Shown one piece after another: positions 1 to 6,579 of a stretch of DNA of 19,651 nucleotides. A model generated the notes under the pieces. That model was given only the letters and a program-made list of their open reading frames with translations. It had not been told where the DNA came from and made no database searches. The position numbers and the translations under genes are program-made. The stretch is from RUG11867 sp964553435 (GTDB lineage: Bacteria; Bacillota_I; Bacilli_A; RF39; UBA660): assembly GCA_964553435.1 (NCBI GenBank), contig CAZKKM010000023.1, positions 1 to 19,651 on the forward strand. The letters are read 5' to 3'. The stretch's first letter is position 1; each line of letters starts with the position of its first letter.

Positions 1-211
1 TTTCATTATTGTAAGATCTATAAAATTTTATATCTATATTATCTGGTGTTTTGTCTATTTCTTGCATTAAATTTATATCATCTTCTAATTTATTTAACAA
101 ATCTCTATAACCAGTTACAGAAGGATGAACTAATAATCTGAAGTTTTCATAAGTAAAGAATAATTTTTCCTTATGTTCAGTTAATAAATATCTCAATTTA
201 TCTAAAGCCAT
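1..211 (-). CDS. Unrecognised protein, 5' part only (runs off the window)
   Basis: The reading frame starts at an ATG whose first base is 211 on the minus strand and stays open for 70 codons to the window edge. A strong GGAGGA ribosome binding site lies at 223-218, six bases before the start. The predicted protein begins MALDKLRYLLTEHKEKLFF and is mixed-charge with no signal peptide or membrane segment in the visible part. I do not recognise the family. Codon use is extremely AT-rich (TTA, AAA, AAT, ATA), unlike the TCG/CTC/ATC-rich genes from 801 onward, which suggests different ancestry or expression class. A structured RNA with a U-run lies just upstream on the same strand and could be its leader. 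Confidence 0.7.
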   Translation of the reverse strand, partial: MALDKLRYLLTEHKEKLFFTYENFRLLVHPSVTGYRDLLNKLEDDINLMQEIDKTPDNIDIKFYRSYNNE

Positions 212-234
212 TACAATTCCTCCTAATGGCATTT

Positions 235-240
235 ATTATA
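235..240 (-). promoter_or_regulatory. Possible -10 box for the 1-211 gene
   Basis: The minus strand reads TATAAT here, about 24 bases before the start codon of the partial gene. No good -35 box sits 16-18 bases upstream, so the promoter is weakly supported. The gene could instead be read through from the structured leader at 294-424. Confidence 0.3.
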
Positions 241-293
241 GTATAATCCTTGTTAAATGAATAGGCATAAAATCAATATTTATTTTTGCTTAT

Positions 294-424
294 AAAAAAA
301 CACTCAAGGCACCAGTGTGATACCAAACTAGCAATGAGTTTTAGAACTTTTATAATAAAAGTCTTAATTTTCATTAATATCTACCCCTCCATTCTTTCTC
401 AAGATTGGAGGGCGACACCCACAT
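294..424 (-). ncRNA. Candidate structured RNA or attenuator leader ending in a U7 run
   Basis: Read on the minus strand, this stretch folds into a series of hairpins. The first (412-385) has arms CCCTCCA and TGGAGGG, an A.A mismatch, arms TCTT and AAGA, and a GAGA tetraloop. The second (about 379-366) has TTAAT and ATTAA closed by a GAAA tetraloop. The third (about 362-346) is the AT-rich arm pair CTTTT and AAAAG. The last is an outer stem ACTCA/TGAGT (339-335 with 306-302) around GGTATC/GGTGCC (324-319 with 313-308), followed by seven U (300-294). The inner pair needs G-U wobbles that exist only in minus-strand RNA, and both tetraloops are GNRA only on the minus strand, so orientation is well supported. 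I do not recognise a known riboswitch or small RNA class. It could be a free small RNA or a leader of the 1-211 gene. Confidence 0.5.
374..424 (-). CDS. Possible 16-residue leader peptide inside the structured RNA
   Basis: A short minus-strand frame starts at ATG 424 and ends at TAA 374-376, giving MWVSPSNLEKEWRGRY. An AGGAAG sequence sits five bases before the ATG. The frame overlaps the first GNRA-capped hairpin, so translation would disrupt that hairpin, as in ribosome-controlled attenuation. The peptide may equally be chance within a structured RNA; the short length gives little statistical support. Confidence 0.25.
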   Translation of the reverse strand: MWVSPSNLEKEWRGRY

Positions 425-800
425 CAAATCTTCCTATAAAAATTACAAAATAAGAATAGTCATAATACAAGCGAACAGGTTGAATTATTCTAACAAAGTT
501 TCGTAATTCATTCTATATTCATAATGATTTTATGCTTCAATCAGATGTAGTAGAAAACTTTTAATTTCATTTAAAAAAATTTTACACTTGATTTTTTTCG
601 GTTTTAAAATATTCATAAGTATTGTATAATAGTTTTATTAAAGTAATTAAAACAAAAAAGGAGTAGATTAGCATTCGATTATAAGAAAGAATATCCAAAA
701 TTTTAAACGATGAAAATGGACTAACAAACTGAAGTTGAAAAACCTCGCGTGAAAAACATATGCTATATATGAAAAAATTTTGAGAAGGAGAAGTAACATT
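425..800. other. AT-rich intergenic stretch and leader of the DUF4230 operon
   Basis: No convincing gene was found here on either strand. There is a clear TATAAT at 625-630 with only a poor -35 (TTTTAA at 602-607). A second candidate promoter, TTGAAA at 735-740 and TATGCT at 759-764 with an 18 bp spacer, lies closer to the gene at 801. An AAAGGAG at about 657-663 resembles a ribosome binding site but no open frame follows it, so it may be a decayed gene start. Confidence 0.4.
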
Positions 801-1436
801 ATGGAAGTAAAGGAAGAAAAGAAAAATGATATCACAAACAAAAGTAAAGAACTAACATTGAGAGAAAAATTGAAAGGTAAAAGACATCTGTTGCCAATCG
901 TATTAGTCATCGTAGGCATACTCGTGATAATAATTGCTTTCGGTTCTTCGAACAGAGGGCACATGACTATATCGAGTACGAGCACTCTTGAAAAGATACT
1001 CGAAATAAGTGAACTTTCCACGGTCGAATATACGTACAATGCAATTGTAACCAAATACCAAGACGAAGAAAAGAAAAAAGTCGAATATCACGTTTCTTAC
1101 GAAGGTATCATCGAAGCAGGAATTGATTTCGACGAAATATCCGTCGAAGTAGACGAGAAGAACAAAATCGTATTGATCGAACTGCCCGATGCTACTGTTC
1201 ACAGCTCACGTGTCAACATGGATACACTAGATTTTATTCATTCTGTCAAACCGAAAGAAGCCGAAAGTATCACTCAAGAGGCTTATAAACTATGCCTCGA
1301 TGATCTTCGCCAAAACGGTACAAACGAAGAAATGATACTACAAAATGCCAAAGAAAATGCCAGATCGGCCATCGAAGGCCTGCTGAAACCATGGATAAAC
1401 ACCGTCGATGATGTCTATACGGTGAAAATAGTATGA
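801..1436 (+). CDS. DUF4230-like membrane-anchored protein
   Basis: The protein is 211 residues. It has a charged cytoplasmic N-terminus (1-28), one hydrophobic segment at about 30-48, and a long exported domain that matches my knowledge of the DUF4230 family: a core including the pattern EYHVSYEGIIEAGIDFDEI and VEVDEKNKIVLIELPDA, then a helical tail rich in Ala, Glu and Lys. The biochemical role of DUF4230 is unknown. ATG 801 is chosen because AGAAGGAGAAG (783-793) sits at proper distance; the in-frame TTG at 780 lies before that site. The stop overlaps the in-frame ATG at 1433, but the next gene probably starts at 1451. The two genes form one operon and encode related proteins, so they probably arose by duplication or act together. 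Confidence 0.75.
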   Translation: MEVKEEKKNDITNKSKELTLREKLKGKRHLLPIVLVIVGILVIIIAFGSSNRGHMTISSTSTLEKILEISELSTVEYTYNAIVTKYQDEEKKKVEYHVSYEGIIEAGIDFDEISVEVDEKNKIVLIELPDATVHSSRVNMDTLDFIHSVKPKEAESITQEAYKLCLDDLRQNGTNEEMILQNAKENARSAIEGLLKPWINTVDDVYTVKIV

Positions 1437-1450
1437 ATGGAGTGACGAAC

Positions 1451-2059
1451 ATGAAAAAGATAAAATACATGATGCTCATCGCGATTTCTATGGCCCTACT
1501 GACCGGATGTGAAAAGAAAGATATGAATAAAAGACAACCCGAACTATCCCAAATGAGAACGATTTGCAATCTGGCGACCTTAGAAACCTACTACCACAAT
1601 GTAGCCAAGATAACGGACAAACCTGTCGACCCTGGACTGAGCGGTCTATTCCAAAGAAAAGACAGAACCATGTGGATAGAATACACAGGTATAGCGAGAA
1701 TCGGCATCGACATGTCCAAAGTCAACATGAAAATGGACGGTAACAAAGTGACTATCAGTCTTCCAGATGCTGAAATTCTGAGTATAGAGGTCGATCACGA
1801 CATCGATAAAAGCTCATATTATTATTCTGAAGACAATGCTCTGTTTTTCAAAAACGAGTTCACTGCCAAAGACCAAACCACGGCTATCGCCGACGGGCAA
1901 AAGAAAATGAGAGAAACCATAGAAAACAACAGTCAGTTGTTGATGCAAGCTCAAGAAAGAGCTAAAAATCTGATAGAAAAGTACATCGTCGAACTCGGCA
2001 ATATATCCGATCAAAAATACGATATCGAATGGATCGATCTCGAGCAAAAAGAAAGCTAG
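1451..2059 (+). CDS. DUF4230-like lipoprotein
   Basis: The protein is 202 residues. It starts with a lipoprotein signal: MKK, a hydrophobic stretch (about 6-17) and the lipobox LLTGC, which makes Cys20 the lipidated residue. The remainder parallels the upstream gene product: WIEYTGIARIGIDMSKVNMKM and KVTISLPDAEILSIEVD correspond to EYHVSYEGIIEAGIDFDEI and its following strand, then a long helical tail. It is therefore a second DUF4230-like protein facing outward from the membrane. ATG 1451 is preferred over ATG 1433 because GGAGTG (1439-1444) lies just upstream and because the lipoprotein signal then begins directly with MKK. Its stop codon lies in the loop of the terminator that closes the operon. 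Function unknown. Confidence 0.75.
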   Translation: MKKIKYMMLIAISMALLTGCEKKDMNKRQPELSQMRTICNLATLETYYHNVAKITDKPVDPGLSGLFQRKDRTMWIEYTGIARIGIDMSKVNMKMDGNKVTISLPDAEILSIEVDHDIDKSSYYYSEDNALFFKNEFTAKDQTTAIADGQKKMRETIENNSQLLMQAQERAKNLIEKYIVELGNISDQKYDIEWIDLEQKES

Positions 2060-2078
2060 AGTCTTCGCTTTCTTTTTT
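2050..2078 (+). terminator. Intrinsic terminator of the DUF4230 operon
   Basis: The arms AGAAAGC (2050-2056) and GCTTTCT (2067-2073) pair perfectly around a ten-base loop and run into a T tract ending at 2078. The stop codon of the lipoprotein gene (2057-2059) is the start of the loop. Confidence 0.85.
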
Positions 2079-2088
2079 ACAAAGAATC

Positions 2089-2111
2089 AAAAAATCCGCT
2101 CTCAAAGCGGA
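2089..2111 (-). terminator. Intrinsic terminator of the minus-strand membrane gene
   Basis: TCCGCT (2095-2100) and AGCGGA (2106-2111) pair around a five-base loop. On the minus strand six T follow (2094-2089), just after the stop of the gene ending at 2117. A T-rich stretch also follows on the plus strand, so it may work in both directions. Confidence 0.8.
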
Positions 2112-2116
2112 CATTT

Positions 2117-3250
2117 TTATTTTTTTGGTTTCATCGTAATTGCTCTACCACTGACATTCTTCTTTTGTACACTGACTTCTTGTTTCGGCGCTTCCGATTC
2201 GAAATCTAATGACTTTTCTAAAGACGGTTCGTCCGCACCTTCGTTTATTTTTTTGATTGCCTCCAATACTCCAATTTCTCCTATCAATTTGGAACCTATG
2301 TTGCAAATTTTGGAAGTTGCAACTTGTTTATCGAGTTCGATATTTTTTTCTTCTTGTCCATCTTCATTTTCTCTATATGGTAGACCATCATCTCCGAGCT
2401 TGCGATTGAACTTACTGAAGACTCTCATGCTGACATTTTTTAATGCCGTATCCACGATGGTATATCCGCCCATTCCTAAAAAGAGTGGGCCAAAAATCAT
2501 CGAAATATGCCGTATGCTCGTCGTGAGCATGACAGGCGCCATAGTCGCGAAGAGAGTGACTATACCGCTTATTACACTGAAAAGAAAAAGATTCGCCTTC
2601 CATTGCAATTTGTAGCGGTAATTTCTAAATTTTTCGTTCAAAACCTTTTTGGTACTCACCCGATCGAGCTCGGCAAAAGCTACCCTCAGTTGCTCATGTA
2701 ACTTATCGACGAGGCGCTTTTGACCTTCATATAAGACCGAAGAACGTATCGATGAGATTTCGTATTTTTCCTTTAAGGCATTCATGACATCTTCATCCTG
2801 TTTCAATCTCTTGCGCATCTCGCCCAAAGCTGCATGTTTGTTTATAGCTTTTTCGACTGCAATCGCGTACTCGATCTCTTCTTCAATTTTCTCTTTCTCG
2901 CTCTTGGCCTTACTAAAAGTTTTCATCTCCTCACGGGAATTCTTCTTGATAAATCTTTGACCGGCAAATCCGATGACCGCGACACTAGACATTATAAAAG
3001 TAGGAACGACAAATACCGGTAAACTGCTGAAGAAGCTGCCGAATAATGCCGAATTTTTTACCATATCGAACGCAAAGAGCTCTCCTAAAAAGGGTACGAT
3101 AGAAAGCCCAACACCCGTCATTATCTTGTCACCCAGACGGCATGATCTTATTATTTTTCTTCGATGAAAATTCTCTTTAAATTCTTCAAGACAAACGTTC
3201 ATTTGTCTATCTATTTCATCGAAAATCTGCTTGCTACTCACATTTTTCAA
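2117..3250 (-). CDS. Unrecognised multi-pass membrane protein with a central coiled coil
   Basis: The protein is 377 residues. It has hydrophobic segments at about 46-64, 70-96, 217-238 and 245-265. Between the second and third lies a highly charged, helical, probably coiled-coil region (about 105-205). The last 90 residues are polar and end in basic residues. There is no signal peptide and I recognise no enzyme motif. The start is TTG at 3250-3248: AGGAG (3263-3259) lies eight bases upstream, and the ATG just inside is out of frame. It stands alone on the minus strand, with its own terminator and a promoter that sits back to back with the Cdd1-like gene promoter. A scaffolding or envelope role is possible but not shown. 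Confidence 0.7.
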   Translation of the reverse strand: MKNVSSKQIFDEIDRQMNVCLEEFKENFHRRKIIRSCRLGDKIMTGVGLSIVPFLGELFAFDMVKNSALFGSFFSSLPVFVVPTFIMSSVAVIGFAGQRFIKKNSREEMKTFSKAKSEKEKIEEEIEYAIAVEKAINKHAALGEMRKRLKQDEDVMNALKEKYEISSIRSSVLYEGQKRLVDKLHEQLRVAFAELDRVSTKKVLNEKFRNYRYKLQWKANLFLFSVISGIVTLFATMAPVMLTTSIRHISMIFGPLFLGMGGYTIVDTALKNVSMRVFSKFNRKLGDDGLPYRENEDGQEEKNIELDKQVATSKICNIGSKLIGEIGVLEAIKKINEGADEPSLEKSLDFESEAPKQEVSVQKKNVSGRAITMKPKK

Positions 3251-3305
3251 ATCTACTTCTCCTCTCGTTATATCTGTTTTACAGACGAAAATACTTATAC
3301 GAAAT

Positions 3306-3333
3306 ATTTTAACACATTTAAATAATTAGTCAA
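3306..3333 (-). promoter_or_regulatory. Promoter of the minus-strand membrane gene
   Basis: On the minus strand, TTGACT (3333-3328) is followed after 16 bases by TAAAAT (3311-3306). The start codon at 3250 is about 55 bases further. The -35 box is separated by a single base from that of the divergent plus-strand promoter. Confidence 0.6.
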
Positions 3334-3334
3334 T

Positions 3335-3363
3335 TTGCTTTTCCTCAAAACCTATTGTATAAT
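3335..3363 (+). promoter_or_regulatory. Promoter of the Cdd1-like gene
   Basis: TTGCTT (3335-3340), a 17-base spacer and a perfect TATAAT (3358-3363) lie 25 bases before the ATG at 3388. Confidence 0.8.
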
Positions 3364-3387
3364 AACGATAGATTAAGGTGATTAGCT

Positions 3388-3660
3388 ATGAAAACGGACC
3401 TGTTGAGCATTCCATACGTCGGAAAAAACACGAAAGCAGAATTAGAAGCCCTCGGCATCACCTGCATCGAAGATTTGGTCGGCATTTCCCCTGAAGACCT
3501 CTACTTGGCCGATTGCCAGGCAAAAAAAAGACTCATAGACCGCTGCCAACTCTACGTTTTTCGCCTGGCCATCTACTATGCCGAACATTCAAAACACGAT
3601 CCCGAGAAACTGAAATGGTGGTATTGGAAAGACATAAAATACGAAAACGTTCGCCGATAA
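3388..3660 (+). CDS. Cdd1-like helix-hairpin-helix protein
   Basis: This 90-residue protein starts with the pattern IPYVGKNTKAELEALGI followed by IEDLVGISPEDLY. That is a helix-hairpin-helix motif of the kind that contacts the DNA backbone or mediates protein binding. The second half (DRCQLYVFRLAIYYAE, then DPEKLKWWYWKD) fits the Cdd1 or 'pathogenicity locus' family, named after a gene beside the Clostridioides difficile toxin locus but common in harmless Bacillota. Its molecular role is not established. AAGGTG lies about eight bases before the ATG. It has its own consensus promoter and no obvious terminator before the next gene, which has a separate promoter. Nothing here suggests virulence. 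Confidence 0.8.
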   Translation: MKTDLLSIPYVGKNTKAELEALGITCIEDLVGISPEDLYLADCQAKKRLIDRCQLYVFRLAIYYAEHSKHDPEKLKWWYWKDIKYENVRR

Positions 3661-3665
3661 TCGAT

Positions 3666-3695
3666 TTGTCAAGTCACCTAAGGTAAGTTTATAAT
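3666..3695 (+). promoter_or_regulatory. Promoter of the DUF4026/DUF2314-like gene
   Basis: TTGTCA (3666-3671), an 18-base spacer and TATAAT (3690-3695). The transcript should begin near 3702, which excludes the in-frame TTG at 3701 as a start and favours ATG 3725. Confidence 0.8.
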
Positions 3696-3724
3696 AATCA
3701 TTGAAACGGAAAGGAATAGAAAAT

Positions 3725-4984
3725 ATGTTTAGAAAAAAGTACATTGCTTCTCCTCTAAATTACTGGGAAGAAAAATCTTATATGATGGTCATACCTTCCA
3801 AAGAAGACGACGATTTGTTGAAAAATGCCATCACTAGATTGAGCAAATCGAAAGAGATAAAGCTGCTCTCTAACACCTTCAATGTCGAAACTCACACCAT
3901 CGAACTCACAATAGAATACGAAGACGATAAATACGACATAGGCATCTTTACAGGAGGTGTTTCCATACCGGACTATTACCTGCGAGGTATCCAATTTACC
4001 GAAGACGAGAAGACCGCAATTCTCAATGCTTCGACCGCTCTTACGATTTACATGGATTTCACTAAAGACGTAAAGCTCTGTTACCAATTGGAACTCAAAC
4101 TGGCTGTTTTGATGGTCCCCGATTTTGCAGGTATTATGGACGAAAGTGCCGAACGCATGCTAGCTCGCAGCTGGGTATTATTGTCTGCCAATTCTCGAAC
4201 TCTTCCTAGTTCGAAAGATCTGTTCTCTGTTCAAGTCATTCTGGGCAAAAACGAAAAAGTTTGGATACATACACACGGTTTATGTCGATGTGGACTTTCC
4301 GAACTCGAAATACTCGAATCTGACACGACTAACGAAGAGAGTCACTACAATATACTAAATACATATGCGATGTATCTCATAGATAAAAAAGAACCGTATG
4401 ACCCTCACATGACAGGTGCCTACATCGGTCGACTCATGAACGGCTATCCCCTCGTCATCACTTCTATTCCATGGACCGATGGATTGAATGAATACAAAAA
4501 ACTAACACTCGGAGGAGAACATGATCGTAAACGAGGACACAATACCAAAACAGATATCATCTTCATTTTTAAAAGTGAAGAAGACGAAAAAAATGGAGTG
4601 CTCAGTAAACTTTCCGATTACGATGAATTCCTCAAAGACAATCCACTTTTTTTCTTCAGTGACGAAGAAACCGACCGCATGAAAGATGTCGCACGCGAAC
4701 GTTTCTCTTATGTCGAAAAAGCTTTCGCAAATCCAGAAAATCACATTCTCATCAAAATAGGATTGCCATTAGAAGAAGAGGGCAAATACGAACATATCTG
4801 GTTCGAACTCATCGAAATTAACAAAGGCAAATTCAAAGGTCGATTGACGCAAGAACCTTATTACATCGAAGGTATCCATAAAGACTACGAAAATTGGTAC
4901 ACAAAAGAGGATGTGACAGATTGGATTATCTACACCCCAGAATACAGTGTCACACCGGACACAGCCTACCTTTTGGAAAGATGA
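3725..4984 (+). CDS. DUF4026-like protein with a C-terminal DUF2314-like domain
   Basis: The predicted protein is 419 residues, soluble and acidic, with no signal peptide. Its N-terminus (ASPLNYWEEKSYMMVIPSKE) and overall length fit what I know of DUF4026 proteins of Bacillota. The last 80 residues (IWFELIEINKGKFKGRLTQE, then YYIEGIHKDY and EDVTDWIIYTPE) resemble the DUF2314 domain. Neither domain has an established biochemical role. ATG 3725 is chosen over TTG 3701 because an AAAGGAA site lies about eight bases upstream and because the promoter position would put TTG 3701 at the transcript's first base. It is monocistronic; only a weak hairpin with a T-rich tail follows the stop. Confidence 0.65.
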   Translation: MFRKKYIASPLNYWEEKSYMMVIPSKEDDDLLKNAITRLSKSKEIKLLSNTFNVETHTIELTIEYEDDKYDIGIFTGGVSIPDYYLRGIQFTEDEKTAILNASTALTIYMDFTKDVKLCYQLELKLAVLMVPDFAGIMDESAERMLARSWVLLSANSRTLPSSKDLFSVQVILGKNEKVWIHTHGLCRCGLSELEILESDTTNEESHYNILNTYAMYLIDKKEPYDPHMTGAYIGRLMNGYPLVITSIPWTDGLNEYKKLTLGGEHDRKRGHNTKTDIIFIFKSEEDEKNGVLSKLSDYDEFLKDNPLFFFSDEETDRMKDVARERFSYVEKAFANPENHILIKIGLPLEEEGKYEHIWFELIEINKGKFKGRLTQEPYYIEGIHKDYENWYTKEDVTDWIIYTPEYSVTPDTAYLLER

Positions 4985-5006
4985 GAGTTTAAAGCTCTTT
5001 TTCTTT
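4984..5006 (+). terminator. Weak terminator-like hairpin after the DUF4026-like gene
   Basis: AGAG (4984-4987) can pair with CTCT (4995-4998), followed by a T-rich tract. The four-base stem is short, so the call is tentative; the T tract also contributes the -35 box of the next promoter. Confidence 0.35.
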
Positions 5007-5032
5007 ACAAACCGAATTTTTGTTTGTATAAT
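5004..5032 (+). promoter_or_regulatory. Promoter of the TetR-ABC operon
   Basis: TTTACA (5004-5009), a 17-base spacer and TATAAT (5027-5032) lie 39 bases before the ATG at 5072. The candidate operator overlaps the end of the -10 box. Confidence 0.85.
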
Positions 5033-5058
5033 AACAATTGATATGTAACGTTTGTTAT
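5031..5058 (+). promoter_or_regulatory. Candidate TetR-type operator
   Basis: ATAACAA (5031-5037) is matched in inverted orientation by TTGTTAT (5052-5058), giving a 28-base two-fold site with three further symmetric positions inside. It overlaps the -10 box and the expected transcript start, where a repressor would block transcription. The first gene of the operon encodes a TetR-type protein, so self-repression is the natural reading. Confidence 0.55.
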
Positions 5059-5071
5059 CGAAAGGAATGAT

Positions 5072-5644
5072 ATGATGCCGCCGATAAAAAAATTTAGAAA
5101 AGAGGATATCTTGCAAGCCGCTTTGGAAATTGCCAAAACACGCGGTTTCGAAGAAATAAACGCACGAACTCTAGCTCAAGAACTCGGCTGTTCTGTTCAA
5201 CCAATTTTTCACAATTTTACGAATATGCAAGGACTACTTCGTGCGACCTATGAGAAAATGTACGAAAAATACAAGACTTATTTGACACCCGATCCAGCGA
5301 AAGACAAAGCCTACAAACAAATGGGAATAGGGTACATCAAATTTGCCAAAGACTATCCAGAATACTTCAAAGCCATCTTCATGCATGATACGGGACTTGA
5401 TGCCGAAACGTTCATCGCCGAAGATGCCATCACCGATGGTGTCATAACTGCCGGTCGAGAATTGTCCGGACTTTCGTACGAACAACAGAAGAAGTTTCAC
5501 ATCAAGGTATGGATATTCACTCACGGATTAGCTTGTTTATTAGCCAGCGGCACCATTACTATGGACGATGATGAGATATCTTCACTTCTCGAAAATACAA
5601 TACGTAAAATGCTCATCGGATTTAAGAAAGAGGAAGAAAAATGA
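5072..5644 (+). CDS. TetR/AcrR family transcriptional regulator
   Basis: The protein is 190 residues, typical for the family. Residues about 8-55 form the TetR DNA-binding domain: a first helix (KEDILQAALEIAKTRGFEEI) then the helix-turn-helix (ARTLAQELGCSVQPIFHNFTN). The C-terminal part is helical and presumably binds an unknown ligand. AAAGGA lies six bases before ATG 5072; ATG 5075 is a possible alternative. The stop overlaps the start of the ABC ATPase gene by four bases, so the regulator and the transporter are translationally coupled. A palindrome at the promoter suggests self-repression, released when a substrate of the transporter binds. Confidence 0.9.
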   Translation: MMPPIKKFRKEDILQAALEIAKTRGFEEINARTLAQELGCSVQPIFHNFTNMQGLLRATYEKMYEKYKTYLTPDPAKDKAYKQMGIGYIKFAKDYPEYFKAIFMHDTGLDAETFIAEDAITDGVITAGRELSGLSYEQQKKFHIKVWIFTHGLACLLASGTITMDDDEISSLLENTIRKMLIGFKKEEEK

Positions 5645-6579
5645 AAAATATAATAGAAGTTAAAAATTTGACCAAAGAATATAGAGAACTGAAAGCCGTC
5701 GACAATCTGAGTTTTTCCGTTCACGAAGGAGAGATTCTTGGGCTTTTGGGTCCGAACGGTTCGGGAAAATCGACAACGATCAATTGCATTCTATCTCTTC
5801 TGAATTTCACCTCGGGAAGCATCAAAATATTCGGACAAGAGATGACTCCCGATTGTACCGAAATCAAAAGACAGATAGGTGTCGTCTTCCAAGATATCGC
5901 CATCTTCGAAGAACTTACCGTTTACGAAAATATCGATTATTTTTGTGGATTGTACATTGCCGACAAAAAGACACGTAAGACATACGTCCAAGATGCCCTT
6001 GGTCTCGTCGGATTGCAAGAATATGCCAAATTCTATCCGAAACAACTTTCGGGTGGACTCAAAAGACGCCTCAACATCGCCTGTGGAATCGCTCACAAAC
6101 CGAAAATCATCTTTTTAGATGAGCCGACTGTCGCCGTCGATCCGCAAAGCCGCAACAATATACTCGACAACATCGCGACCCTTCGCGAACGTGGAGCGAC
6201 CGTCATCTATACGACTCATTATATGGAAGAGGTCGAGATACTGTGTGACAGAATAATAATACTCGATAAAGGACAAATCATCGCTTCAGGCACGACGGAT
6301 GAACTCAAAGCACTCTCCGGTATCGAAGAAAAAGTCACTGTCGAAGTTGCCGATTTGAAAAAGAATGTTCTTTCCGAAATCGAAAAATTCAAAACCGTCG
6401 AATCGGTCACATACGAAAACGGAATCCTCTTCATCACATACAAAAAAGGACGCAATAACCTCGACGAACTGTTGGACTTTATGAAAGCCAAACACATCGC
6501 CTATACGAAAATATTCTCCGAGCGGCCGACATTGAACGATGTCTTCCTCGAACTGACAGGAAAGGAATTGAGAGACTGA
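5641..6579 (+). CDS. ABC transporter ATP-binding protein (ABC-2 exporter type)
   Basis: This 312-residue ATPase powers export by the two permeases encoded downstream. All nucleotide-binding motifs are present in order: Walker A GPNGSGKST (37-45), Q-loop Gln84, signature LSGGLKRR (136-143), Walker B with IIFLDEPT (156-163), and H-loop His193. The C-terminal extension (about 215-312) is typical of drug or antibiotic exporter ATPases of the DrrA/CcmA kind. GAGGAAG lies upstream of the ATG. The start overlaps the regulator stop and the stop overlaps the next start (TGATG), the tightest form of operon. The cargo cannot be read from sequence; a TetR partner suggests a toxic or antimicrobial compound. 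Confidence 0.92.
   Translation: MKNIIEVKNLTKEYRELKAVDNLSFSVHEGEILGLLGPNGSGKSTTINCILSLLNFTSGSIKIFGQEMTPDCTEIKRQIGVVFQDIAIFEELTVYENIDYFCGLYIADKKTRKTYVQDALGLVGLQEYAKFYPKQLSGGLKRRLNIACGIAHKPKIIFLDEPTVAVDPQSRNNILDNIATLRERGATVIYTTHYMEEVEILCDRIIILDKGQIIASGTTDELKALSGIEEKVTVEVADLKKNVLSEIEKFKTVESVTYENGILFITYKKGRNNLDELLDFMKAKHIAYTKIFSERPTLNDVFLELTGKELRD

Noticed and set aside
294..363. Resemblance to a type II CRISPR tracrRNA (a GTTTTAGAAC-like stretch plus terminator hairpin)
   Set aside because: No repeat array, no second copy of the repeat and no cas gene are visible, and the would-be anti-repeat is itself a palindrome, which would not suit pairing with a crRNA.
657..690. Ribosome-binding-like AAAGGAG with a possible small gene after it
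   Set aside because: No ATG, GTG or TTG frame of useful length follows at the right distance.
668..1054. Minus-strand frame over the DUF4230 gene start
   Set aside because: Hydrophobic shadow of an AT-rich leader and Lys-rich coding sequence, with no ribosome binding site.
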